Assembly: GCA_945888895.1 (NCBI GenBank)
Contig: CAMDAY010000135.1
Coordinates: 1 to 6,000, forward strand
From: Dehalococcoides mccartyi
GTDB taxonomy: Bacteria > Chloroflexota > Dehalococcoidia > UBA2979
Reading direction: 5' to 3'
Length of the DNA stretch: 6,000 bases
The notes under the pieces: generated by a model
The model's input: the letters and a program-made list of their open reading frames with translations, nothing else
What the model was told of the DNA's origin: nothing
Databases searched by the model: none
In this document: one piece after another, positions 1 to 6,000 of the stretch
Numbering within the stretch: the stretch's first letter is position 1
How the letters are laid out: the number at the start of each line of letters is the position of its first letter
Made by a program: the position numbers and the translations under genes

Positions 1-492
1 CTCCTCGGCGTCGGCATTCCCGAACTTGGGCTGGTCATGTTGATCGCGCTGGTGATCGTCGGCCCGCAGCGATTCCCCGAGATCGCGCGGCAGATGGCGC
101 GCTGGATCCGCACGGCCCGGGCGTTCACCGACGAGGTAATGAAGGACGTCCGCTCCGCCGTCGACGAGATTGAGCAAGACGTGACGGCCGCCAACGACGG
201 CGTGAACCCGATCCGCGAACTGCGCGAGATCCGCAACGAACTGGCCGGCGCCGCACAGGACGCGACCGCGACCGTCGAGGAAGCCCGGACGCTGCCGCCC
301 GTCACGCCGATCAACGACGAATGGGCCGCCGTGGCCGAGACCACCGCCACCGAATCCCTCGAGGTGCCCGACGTGCCCGCGAGCGTGCCTGACCTCCATA
401 TCGAGTCGACGACCGAGTCGACGCCCCCGGAGCCATGGACGGCACCGCCGACGGCCGAGGAACCGACCCCGTCGCGGCGGGCGGACGCCTGA
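1..492 (+). CDS. tatB: Sec-independent translocase protein of the TatA/B family, TatB-like (5' end outside window)
   Basis: Membrane component of the twin-arginine (Tat) pathway, which moves folded proteins across the cytoplasmic membrane; TatB-type proteins pair with TatC to receive the signal peptide. The frame is open from base 1, so the start codon lies just upstream. The 163 visible residues begin LLGVGIPELGLVM, the family's short N-terminal membrane helix with its conserved Glu at visible residue 8. Then come the hinge VGPQRFPEIAR and an amphipathic helix (MARWIRTARAF). The GPQRFP hinge and following WIR resemble TatB (E. coli LGPQRLP...WIRALR) more than the FG hinge of TatA. From about residue 55 the chain is acidic, then Ala/Thr/Pro/Glu-rich and probably disordered, as in TatB tails. 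The ATG at 37 is not the real start because it would cut the membrane helix. The stop TGA (490-492) overlaps the tatC start. TatA versus TatB is not certain; in many bacteria one protein does both jobs. Confidence 0.88.
   Translation, partial: LLGVGIPELGLVMLIALVIVGPQRFPEIARQMARWIRTARAFTDEVMKDVRSAVDEIEQDVTAANDGVNPIRELREIRNELAGAAQDATATVEEARTLPPVTPINDEWAAVAETTATESLEVPDVPASVPDLHIESTTESTPPEPWTAPPTAEEPTPSRRADA
402..425 (+). repeat. 12-base tandem duplication in the tatB tail
   Basis: Two adjacent 12-base units (402-413 and 414-425) match at 11 of 12 positions and share CGAGTCGACG. They lie in frame and encode EST-T then EST-P in the low-complexity C-terminal tail. This looks like a small slippage duplication in a region under weak constraint; no function is implied. 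Confidence 0.5.
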
Positions 493-1268
493 TGGTCGCG
501 AGCCTCTTCGACCCCGATCCCAACCCCGCCGGCGGGCAGCGCCCCGAAGGCGGGGAAATGACGCTGCTCGAGCACCTGCTTGAGCTGCGCTACCGCGTCA
601 CCTGGATGGCCGCGGCCGTCGTCATCGGGATGATGGGCTTCTTCGTGCCGAATGTCGGGTTCAAGGTGATCGGCTGGCTGCTGGCTCCGGCGCGCCAGTC
701 CGTGCCCGACTTTCGCCCGCAGTTCATCGAACCGATGGAGAACATCGCCGCCTTCTTCCGGGTAGCACTCCTCGGCGGCGTGACTGTGGCGATGCCCGTG
801 ATCGTGTACCACGCGATGCGATTCGTGACGCCCGCGCTCACGCGGCAGGAGAAGCAGTGGGTGTTCCCGATCGTGTTCGGGGCAAGCATGGCATTCCTCG
901 GAGGCGTGGCCTTCGGCTACTTCCTCATCCTGCCGTTCACGCTGGCCTTCCTGCTCACCTTCGGCAGCGACGTCGCACAGGCGGACTGGCGAATCGGCAA
1001 CTACATCGACTTTGTCACCAGGATCCTGCTCGTCATGGGGCTGGTCTTCGAGACTCCGCTGATCGTGATGGGCCTCGCACGGTTCAAGGTCGTGTACTGG
1101 CGCCAGCTCCTGAACTGGTGGCGCTACGCCGTGATCCTCGCCTTTGTCATCGCAGCAGTCGTGACGCCGACGATCGACCCCGTGACCCAGACGCTCGTGG
1201 GGGGCCCGATCGTGGTCCTGTACTTCGTCGGCATCGGCCTCGCGTGGATCGTCCGCCGCAAGCGATGA
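492..1268 (+). CDS. tatC: Sec-independent protein translocase TatC
   Basis: Polytopic core of the Tat translocase that recognises the twin-arginine signal peptide and, with TatA/B, exports folded proteins. From ATG 492 it has 258 residues, the usual TatC length. The family N-terminal motif LLEHLLELRYR is at residues 25-35. Hydrophobic segments lie near 37-53, 88-108, 124-156, 172-195, 210-225 and 235-254, matching the six-helix fold. The signature loop FVTPALTRQE (111-120) aligns with E. coli FIAPALYKHE, keeping the Phe and Glu used in signal-peptide recognition. The in-membrane Glu is in VFETP (Glu187), and TPTIDPVTQ (225-233) matches the family TPPD...Q segment. The protein ends in a short basic tail, RRKR. 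The start at 492 overlaps the upstream stop by one base (TGATG), suggesting translational coupling. ATG 558 (MTLLEHLLELR, 236 residues), preceded by a purine-rich GAAGGCGGGG, is a credible alternative. An in-frame ATG at 435 would run 58 bases into the upstream gene and adds only low-complexity sequence. Confidence 0.96.
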   Translation: MVASLFDPDPNPAGGQRPEGGEMTLLEHLLELRYRVTWMAAAVVIGMMGFFVPNVGFKVIGWLLAPARQSVPDFRPQFIEPMENIAAFFRVALLGGVTVAMPVIVYHAMRFVTPALTRQEKQWVFPIVFGASMAFLGGVAFGYFLILPFTLAFLLTFGSDVAQADWRIGNYIDFVTRILLVMGLVFETPLIVMGLARFKVVYWRQLLNWWRYAVILAFVIAAVVTPTIDPVTQTLVGGPIVVLYFVGIGLAWIVRRKR

Positions 1269-1279
1269 CCGGCTGTTCG

Positions 1280-1298
1280 AGGTGAAATGTGATCACCT
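1280..1298 (+). other. Small hairpin after tatC
   Basis: AGGTGA (1280-1285) and TCACCT (1293-1298) form a perfect 6-bp stem around a 7-base loop, 11 bases after the tatC stop. No T-tract follows, so it is not a standard intrinsic terminator. It could be a weak 3'-end stabilising stem, an operator next to the downstream promoter, or chance. Confidence 0.3.
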
Positions 1299-1307
1299 GC
1301 ATATACA

Positions 1308-1336
1308 TTGAATCCAATCTGGCGCGATGTTACGCT
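1308..1336 (+). promoter_or_regulatory. Candidate housekeeping-sigma promoter for udg-rnj
   Basis: TTGAAT (1308-1313, 4 of 6 to TTGACA) is followed by a 17-base spacer and TACGCT (1331-1336), which keeps the key TA...T of the -10 element. TG at 1328-1329 supplies an extended -10 (TGn). The element sits in a locally AT-richer patch of an otherwise GC-rich window, in the gap between tatC and udg. The predicted transcription start is 1343-1344, coinciding with ATG 1344, so the transcript may be leaderless or may carry a leader of about 90 bases to ATG 1434. Identified by eye only. Confidence 0.5.
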
Positions 1337-1433
1337 CAACACCATGTATCTCTCGGCATCCGCCCCCGGCCACCGTCCGTCACGCCGCGCCTCCACGCGG
1401 CCGTCGCGCCACGCGCGGCGAGTAGACACCTTG

Positions 1434-2045
1434 ATGGCTGACCCGCGCGCCGGTGCCCCCGCTGCACTTCTGCCGCTCTACGAGGTCCCCGCGCCGCTCA
1501 CTGGCCTGTACGCGGAGATCGCGGACTGTCCGCGCTGCATCCTTGCCCGGACGCGGACGCACACCGTCCCGGGCAGCGGGACCGCGCCGTGTGACCTGAT
1601 GTTCGTGGGCGAAGGCCCTGGCCAGCGCGAGGACGAGCTCGGCCTGCCGTTCGTCGGACGGTCGGGCCAGTTCCTCGATGAGCTGTTGGCCTCGATCGGC
1701 CGGTCGCGGCTGGACGTGTACGTGACCAACGTCGTGAAGTGCCGCCCGCCCGCCAACCGCGACCCGCTGCCGGACGAGATCGTTGCCTGTTCCGAGTACC
1801 TCGATCGTCAGATCGCCGAGGTGCGCCCCACCGTCGTCGCAACCCTCGGGCGGTTCTCGATGGCCCGCTGGTTCCCCGGCGCGCGCATCAGCCAGATCCA
1901 CGGTCAGGCGCAGACATTCGACGGCCTCACCGTGATCCCGATGTACCACCCCGCCGCGGCGCTGCGTAACGGCTCGCTGCGCGCCGTGATGAAACAGGAC
2001 TTTGCTCAGATCCCCGCCCTGCTCACCGGCACCCCAGGAGCCTGA
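1434..2045 (+). CDS. udg: Family 4 uracil-DNA glycosylase (Fe-S, thermostable-type UDG)
   Basis: Removes uracil, arising from cytosine deamination or dUMP misincorporation, from DNA to start base excision repair. From ATG 1434 the protein has 203 residues, close to the Thermus enzyme (about 205). Four cysteines that would hold a [4Fe-4S] cluster are present: Cys32 and Cys35 (CPRC), Cys103 (KCRPP) and Cys119; the 103-119 spacing is typical of the family. Active-site motif A is GEGPGQRED (59-67), followed by GLPFVGRSGQFLDELL (70-85), the strand VYVTNVVKCRPPANRDP (95-111), and motif B YHPAAALRN (171-179) with the catalytic-loop His172. The family 4 GEGPG motif with the complete cysteine set argues against family 5. 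The reading frame stays open upstream, and ATG 1344 would add 30 Arg/Ser/Pro-rich residues. I prefer 1434 because it matches family length, although its ribosome binding site is weak. The stop overlaps the rnj start by one base, implying an operon. Confidence 0.93.
   Translation: MADPRAGAPAALLPLYEVPAPLTGLYAEIADCPRCILARTRTHTVPGSGTAPCDLMFVGEGPGQREDELGLPFVGRSGQFLDELLASIGRSRLDVYVTNVVKCRPPANRDPLPDEIVACSEYLDRQIAEVRPTVVATLGRFSMARWFPGARISQIHGQAQTFDGLTVIPMYHPAAALRNGSLRAVMKQDFAQIPALLTGTPGA
2036..2040 (+). promoter_or_regulatory. Ribosome binding site of rnj inside the end of udg
   Basis: AGGAG lies 4 bases before ATG 2045, within the last codons of udg. The spacing is short but usable. With the TGATG stop-start overlap it supports the start at 2045 and re-initiation by ribosomes finishing udg. 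Confidence 0.6.
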
Positions 2046-3703
2046 TGACCAACGACTTGCTTCCCCTGCGCGTGATTCCCCTCGGCGGTCTCGGTGAGAT
2101 TGGCCGGAACATGATGCTGTACGAGTACGGCGACGACATGATCGCCGTGGACGTCGGCGTGATGTTCCCCGATGCCGAGCACCTCGGCGTCGACCTGATC
2201 ATTCCTGACATCACTTATGTCAAGGAGAACATTCACCGCCTCCGCGCGATTTTCTTGACCCACGGTCACGAGGACCACATCGGCGGGGTGCCCTTCCTGC
2301 TGCACGAGGTTTCGGCGCCGATCTACTGCCTGAAGCTGACGCGTGGCCTGGTGCAGGTGAAACTCAAGGAGCATCACCTCGCCGACGCGGAGATCCAGGT
2401 CGTCGAGGCCGGCGATGTCGTCGACGCAGGCGTGTTCTCCGTCGAGTTCTTCTCGGTGTCGCACTCCATCCCGGACTCTGCCGGGCTGATCATCGACACG
2501 CCGCTGGGCGCGATCGTGCACACCGGCGACTTCAAGATCGACCACACGCCGCTGATGGGACAGCACACGGATCTCGCGCGGCTCGCCGACGTCGGCGAGG
2601 ACGGCGCGCTCCTGCTATGCGCCGACTCCACGTACGCGGAGATCGAGGGCTTCACTCCCTCCGAGCAGCGCGTGGCGGAGACGCTGGACCGCGTGATCGG
2701 CGACGCCGAGGGGCGCGTGATTGTCACCACGTTCGCGTCGCTCATCTCGCGCGTGCAGGCGGTGATCGATGCCGCGGTGAAGCACGACCGGCGCATCTTT
2801 GTCACCGGGCGCTCGATGGTGAACAACGTCAACATGGCGCGCGACCTCGGCTACCTCAAAGTGCCGGGGAACATGTTGATGAGCGTGAACCAGCAGCGCG
2901 ACTATCCGTCCCACAAGCAGATCGTGATCTGCACCGGATCCCAGGGCGAGCCGACCTCGGCGCTCACGCGCATGGCGAACGGGTCGCACCAGCAGATCTC
3001 GATCATCGAGGGCGACACGGTGATCCTCTCGTCGAGCCCGGTGCCGGGCAACGAGAAGTTCGTCTACAAAAACATCGACCTCCTGATGGAGGCCGGTGCG
3101 AAGGTCATCTACAACCGCCTCGCCGATGTCCACGTGCACGGGCACGCGGCGCGCGAGGAGCTCAAGATCATCCACCGCCTGGTGCGGCCGAAGTACTTCG
3201 TGCCGATCCACGGCGAGTACCGGCACCTCGTGCTGCACCGCGAGCTCGCGATGCTCCTCGGCATGCCGGCGGAGAACGCGTTCGTCCTCACGGACGGCGA
3301 CGTCCTCGAACTGACCGAGGATGGCGGCGAGGTTGTGGAGCAGGTGTCGGCGGACTACGTATACGTGGACGGCCTCGGCATCGGCGATGTGGACGACTTC
3401 GTGCTGCGCGACCGGCAGCACCTGGCGAACGACGGCATGCTCGTCTTCGTCGCGGCGATCGACCGGCACAACGGCAAGCTCGCGCGACCGCCCGAGGTGA
3501 TGTCGCACGGTTTCGTCGGCCCGGACGAGGAGCCTGCGCTCCTCGACGGCGTGCGTGGGATGGTGACCGACGTGCTTGGCGGGGAGAACCGCGCCACTGA
3601 CTGGCGCGCGCTGCACGAGACGCTCAAGGACGACGTCGCGGAGTACCTGTACCGGAAGACCCACCGGCGTCCCCTGGTCATCCCCGTGATGCTGGAGATG
3701 TAG
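2045..3703 (+). CDS. rnj: Ribonuclease J (metallo-beta-lactamase/beta-CASP)
   Basis: Cytoplasmic zinc-dependent RNase with 5'-3' exonuclease and endonuclease activity, used in mRNA decay and rRNA maturation. The 552 residues match the usual length of about 555. The N-terminus has the family hallmark IPLGGLGEIGRNM (11-23). Metal ligands are in THGHEDHIGG (72-81: His73, His75, Asp77, His78), His140 (VSHSIPD) and Asp162 (HTGDFKID), with ADST at 193-196. The beta-CASP region carries TGRSM (254-258) and CTGSQGEP (296-303). HVHGHA (363-368) and PIHGEYRHL (387-395, with the final metal ligand His389) close the catalytic core. A C-terminal domain from about residue 440 ends in YRKTHRRPLVIPVMLEM, typical of RNase J. 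No catalytic residue is missing. It overlaps udg by one base and is followed by a 152-base gap before ftsK. Many high-GC bacteria carry dapA upstream of rnj; here udg takes that place. Confidence 0.97.
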   Translation: MTNDLLPLRVIPLGGLGEIGRNMMLYEYGDDMIAVDVGVMFPDAEHLGVDLIIPDITYVKENIHRLRAIFLTHGHEDHIGGVPFLLHEVSAPIYCLKLTRGLVQVKLKEHHLADAEIQVVEAGDVVDAGVFSVEFFSVSHSIPDSAGLIIDTPLGAIVHTGDFKIDHTPLMGQHTDLARLADVGEDGALLLCADSTYAEIEGFTPSEQRVAETLDRVIGDAEGRVIVTTFASLISRVQAVIDAAVKHDRRIFVTGRSMVNNVNMARDLGYLKVPGNMLMSVNQQRDYPSHKQIVICTGSQGEPTSALTRMANGSHQQISIIEGDTVILSSSPVPGNEKFVYKNIDLLMEAGAKVIYNRLADVHVHGHAAREELKIIHRLVRPKYFVPIHGEYRHLVLHRELAMLLGMPAENAFVLTDGDVLELTEDGGEVVEQVSADYVYVDGLGIGDVDDFVLRDRQHLANDGMLVFVAAIDRHNGKLARPPEVMSHGFVGPDEEPALLDGVRGMVTDVLGGENRATDWRALHETLKDDVAEYLYRKTHRRPLVIPVMLEM

Positions 3704-3758
3704 TCGACGGAGACACAGCGACATGTCGGACCTCCCACGAGGCCCGCAAGTCTGGAGC

Positions 3759-3789
3759 GGGGTGGCCGGGTATACCCGGCATGAGCCCC
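3759..3789 (+). other. Palindrome and nested hairpin between rnj and ftsK
   Basis: GCCGGGTATACCCGGC (3765-3780) is a perfect 16-base palindrome. GGGG (3759-3762) and CCCC (3786-3789) can pair outside it across a small internal loop, giving a stable nested stem 56 bases after the rnj stop. No T-run follows, so a standard intrinsic terminator is not supported. It could be a structure at the 3' end of the rnj transcript or, given its dyad symmetry, a binding site for a dimeric regulator. Its function is unknown. Confidence 0.5.
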
Positions 3790-3808
3790 AAGAAGTAACT
3801 CGGTACGT

Positions 3809-3840
3809 CGATCGCTCCTGCTGGCGGGGAGGCGCGGTCG
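3809..3840 (+). promoter_or_regulatory. Leader hairpin abutting the ftsK ribosome binding site
   Basis: CGATCG (3809-3814) pairs with CGGTCG (3835-3840) with one G-U pair. CTCC (3815-3818) pairs with GGAG (3828-3831) around a 9-base loop, leaving a 3-base bulge (3832-3834). The stem ends exactly one base before the AAGGAG at 3841. It could modulate access to the ftsK start, but short stems of this kind also arise by chance in GC-rich DNA. Confidence 0.3.
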
Positions 3841-3846
3841 AAGGAG
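3841..3846 (+). promoter_or_regulatory. Strong ribosome binding site of ftsK
   Basis: AAGGAG lies 9 bases before ATG 3856, near-ideal spacing, and is the strongest Shine-Dalgarno match in the window. An in-frame TAG at 3847-3849 between it and the ATG rules out a longer N-terminus and fixes the start. Confidence 0.8.
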
Positions 3847-3855
3847 TAGAGAGCC

Positions 3856-6000
3856 ATGGCTCGAACAAGATCCCGCCGTCCGCGCACCACTGCACGAGGT
3901 GCCGCGCCCAACATTCCCGACATCGTCTCGCTGGGACGCGCGGTCGCGCGACCGGAGATCGTCGGCACGGTGCTCGTGGTACTCGCCGCGGCAGCCATTC
4001 CCTACCTCCTTCCTCTGACCGGGGTCTTCGGCGCGGGGCGCGATGCGCTTGTGGCGCTGTTCGGCCTGCACGTCTTCACGGTGATCGGCCTGCTCGCGGG
4101 CCTCGGCGCATTGCTTGCGCTGCACCGCGAGTACCTGATCAAGCGGCACCGCCGCCACGTCCTGGGCTTCGCGGTCTTCCTCGTGTTCCTCGCGGGACTG
4201 TTCGGTCTCTGGCACCCCGCGACCCACGTCGGCGACGTGAACCTCGCGCAGACCTCGGCGGGGGGACTCCTGGGCGCGCTGATCACCTCGACGTGGTGGA
4301 GCACGGCGCTCTGGGCCGCGCTACTCCCCGCGAGTTACGCCCTGCTCTGGCCACTCACGGCCCAGCGCCTTGCCCGCGCAACGCCGCCCGCCACGTGGCG
4401 GGCGATGGTCTGGGCATGGGATCTCGGCCTGCACCGCGCCGCGGGACGCGGCGTGTTGGCGCTCGTCAACCGTGCGCGTGGACGCACCGCCGAGGCCCGG
4501 GAGGCCACGGATGTCGAGGACGAGCCCGTCCCGATCGAGTCCGCACGCAAGCGCAGGGCACGCGAGGCCGAGCTGGTCGCCGCCGTCGAGGCGCTCGCCC
4601 CGCTGCCGCCCGTCCCCGCGATCACCGGCCCGACTGACATCGAGGGCCGGCCCGTGTCGCAACTCGGGATGGACATGGATACCCCCGTCGGCGAGTGGCG
4701 CACGGCAGCCGACGGCTGGCAGCTCCCGCCGCTCAAGCTGCTGAAGAAGGTCGAGACCCGCGTGAAGCACGGGCCCGACAACCAGCGACGCGCCGACCTG
4801 ATCACACAGACCCTCGCCTCCTTCGGCGTGGACTCGGCGGTGGTGGAGATCAACGAGGGCCCGACCGTCACCCAGTTCGGCGTCGAGCCGGGCTGGGACG
4901 TGAAGACGCGCATGGTCACGGAGCGCGACGCCACCGGGCGCGCGATCCTCGACCCCACGGGCAACGCGCGCCAGAACGAGGTCGAGGTCGCCCGCACCCG
5001 CATCCGCGTGAACCGCATCACCGCGCTCCAGAACGACCTGGCGCTGGCCCTCGCCGCGCCCGCGCTGCGCATCGAGGCACCGGTCCCCGGGAAGCCGATG
5101 GTGGGCATCGAGGTGCCCAACGGGAGCACCTCGATCGTGTCGCTGCGCGAGATCATGGAGTCGGAGCCCTACCAGACGTTCGCCGCGAAGGCGGCGCTGC
5201 CGTTGGCCCTGGGCGCTGGCGTCTCCGGCGAGCCGATTACCGCGGACCTCGCGCGGATGCCGCACCTGCTCATCGCCGGCGCGACCGGTGCGGGCAAGTC
5301 CGTGTGCCTCAACACGATCATCACTAGCCTGCTGATGAACTACTCGCCGGAGCAGTTGCGCTTCGTCATGGTCGACCCGAAGCGCGTCGAGCTGACTGCG
5401 TTCGGCAAGATCCCACACCTCGCATTCTCCGAGATCGTCGTCGAGATGGACCGCGTCGTCGGGACGTTGCAGGCGGTGATCAACGAGATGGAGAACCGCT
5501 ACCGGCGCTTCGCGCAGGTCGGGGTCCGCAACATCGAGAAGTACAACGAGAAGCCGGCTAACGGCCGCGCGCTGCCTTACTGGGTCGTCGTGATCGACGA
5601 GCTCGCGGACCTGATGATCGCGGCGCCGTTCCAGGTGGAGCAGCAGCTCGTGCGTCTCGCACAACTCGCGCGCGCGACGGGTATCCACCTCGTCGTCGCG
5701 ACGCAGCGACCGTCCGTCGATGTCATCACGGGCCTGATCAAGGCGAACTTCCCCACGCGCATCGCGTTCGCGGTGTCCTCGTCGATCGACTCGCGCACGA
5801 TCCTCGACCAGGGTGGTGCGGAGAAGCTGCTTGGCAAGGGCGACATGCTGTACGTCCCGCCCGACGCGCAGAAGCCCAAGCGCGTCCAGGGCGTCTACGT
5901 CTCCGACGAGGAGATCGAGGCGGTCGTGAACTTCTGGACGGCGGATCGCTTCAAGAAGCTCCGCCCCGAGAAGTACGACCATGAGCTCGAGCGCGCCCTC
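3856..6000 (+). CDS. ftsK: DNA translocase FtsK/SpoIIIE family (3' end outside window)
   Basis: Membrane-anchored hexameric ATPase that pumps chromosomal DNA through the division septum. The frame is open to the window edge, showing 715 residues without a stop. After a basic N-terminus (MARTRSRRPR), hydrophobic segments near 34-54, 63-89, 101-118 and 137-168 give the usual four-helix membrane domain. A charged, Ala/Pro-rich linker runs to about 288. The motor opens with LPPLKLL (290-296). The alpha domain has EGPTVTQFGVEPG (334-346), then about 30 extra residues before NDLALALAAP (393-402) and APVPGKPMVGIEVPN (408-422). The RecA-like beta domain has Walker A GATGAGKS (475-482), MVDPKRVEL (490s-500s), Walker B VVVIDELADLM (577-587, Asp581 and Glu582) and ATQRPSVDVITGLIKANFP (615-633). 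SIDSRTILDQGGAEKLLGKGDML (644-666) completes the core. The C-terminal gamma winged helix, which reads DNA orientation signals, would lie beyond 6000. A strong ribosome binding site and an upstream in-frame stop fix the start. Septal (FtsK) and sporulation (SpoIIIE) roles cannot be told apart here. Confidence 0.96.
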   Translation, partial: MARTRSRRPRTTARGAAPNIPDIVSLGRAVARPEIVGTVLVVLAAAAIPYLLPLTGVFGAGRDALVALFGLHVFTVIGLLAGLGALLALHREYLIKRHRRHVLGFAVFLVFLAGLFGLWHPATHVGDVNLAQTSAGGLLGALITSTWWSTALWAALLPASYALLWPLTAQRLARATPPATWRAMVWAWDLGLHRAAGRGVLALVNRARGRTAEAREATDVEDEPVPIESARKRRAREAELVAAVEALAPLPPVPAITGPTDIEGRPVSQLGMDMDTPVGEWRTAADGWQLPPLKLLKKVETRVKHGPDNQRRADLITQTLASFGVDSAVVEINEGPTVTQFGVEPGWDVKTRMVTERDATGRAILDPTGNARQNEVEVARTRIRVNRITALQNDLALALAAPALRIEAPVPGKPMVGIEVPNGSTSIVSLREIMESEPYQTFAAKAALPLALGAGVSGEPITADLARMPHLLIAGATGAGKSVCLNTIITSLLMNYSPEQLRFVMVDPKRVELTAFGKIPHLAFSEIVVEMDRVVGTLQAVINEMENRYRRFAQVGVRNIEKYNEKPANGRALPYWVVVIDELADLMIAAPFQVEQQLVRLAQLARATGIHLVVATQRPSVDVITGLIKANFPTRIAFAVSSSIDSRTILDQGGAEKLLGKGDMLYVPPDAQKPKRVQGVYVSDEEIEAVVNFWTADRFKKLRPEKYDHELERAL

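Noticed and set aside
1308..1433. udg starting at TTG 1308
   Set aside because: The TTG is better explained as the -35 element. There is no ribosome binding site in front of it and the resulting extension is not family-like.
2617..3600. Open frame of 327 codons on the + strand inside rnj
   Set aside because: Out-of-frame reading of rnj giving an Arg/Ala/Gly-rich product without any domain.
3781..3798. Five-codon mini-ORF (MSPKK) right after the palindrome, considered as a leader peptide
   Set aside because: It has no ribosome binding site, no run of regulatory codons and no terminator/antiterminator pair; very short frames like this are common by chance.
3759..3800. Intrinsic terminator after rnj
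   Set aside because: The stem is good but is followed by ATGAGCCCC and AAGAAG rather than a T-tract.
3704..3855. A tRNA or small RNA gene in the rnj-ftsK gap
   Set aside because: No cloverleaf with T-loop GTTCRA could be found, only simple stems.
2615..3895. Open frame of 426 codons on the - strand opposite rnj
   Set aside because: Same antisense artefact; composition is His/Arg/Val/Asp-rich without domains, while the + strand encodes a complete RNase J.
3723..4637. Open frame of 304 codons on the + strand overlapping the ftsK start out of frame
   Set aside because: Arg/Gly/Pro-rich translation with no motif. The ftsK frame from 3856 has a strong ribosome binding site and encodes the four expected membrane helices across the same bases.
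4321..5982. Long open frame of 553 codons on the - strand opposite ftsK
   Set aside because: Its translation is dominated by Arg, Asp, His, Leu and Val with no recognisable fold. It is the antisense shadow of a gene with G/C-biased third positions, and ftsK on the + strand has full family motifs.

Overview
This is GC-rich bacterial DNA with strong G/C preference at third codon positions. It is densely coded, with five genes all on the + strand and two short gaps of about 150-165 bases. All five encode conserved housekeeping proteins: a Tat translocase pair, a family 4 uracil-DNA glycosylase, ribonuclease J and an FtsK/SpoIIIE DNA translocase. The order udg-rnj-ftsK, the family 4 Fe-S uracil-DNA glycosylase and an FtsK with an enlarged loop in its motor domain fit a high-GC member of the Chloroflexota best. 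Actinomycetota or another high-GC lineage cannot be excluded. This placement is from memory of gene order and protein families, not from a search.

Layout. Bases 1-492 hold the 3' part of a TatA/B-family gene, most like TatB. Its stop overlaps the start of tatC (492-1268) by one base. A gap at 1269-1433 holds a short hairpin and a good candidate promoter (-35 TTGAAT, 17-base spacer, TGn-extended -10 TACGCT). That promoter probably drives udg (start 1434, or a leaderless start at 1344). The udg stop again overlaps the rnj start (2045-3703) by one base, so the two are very likely one transcript with coupled translation. A second gap, 3704-3855, holds a perfect 16-base palindrome and a second hairpin that abuts a strong ribosome binding site. 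ftsK starts at 3856 and runs off the right edge at 6000, without its C-terminal DNA-reading domain.

How the genes relate. The Tat pair exports folded proteins across the membrane. UDG removes uracil from DNA, RNase J matures and degrades RNA, and FtsK moves DNA through the division site. They do not form one pathway. The udg-rnj overlap and the close spacing to ftsK suggest co-expression of core information-processing genes.

I found no mobile element, CRISPR array, tRNA, rRNA or obvious novel system. The points worth a second look are small: a possible leaderless udg transcript, the FtsK motor-domain insertion, and the structured leader before ftsK.
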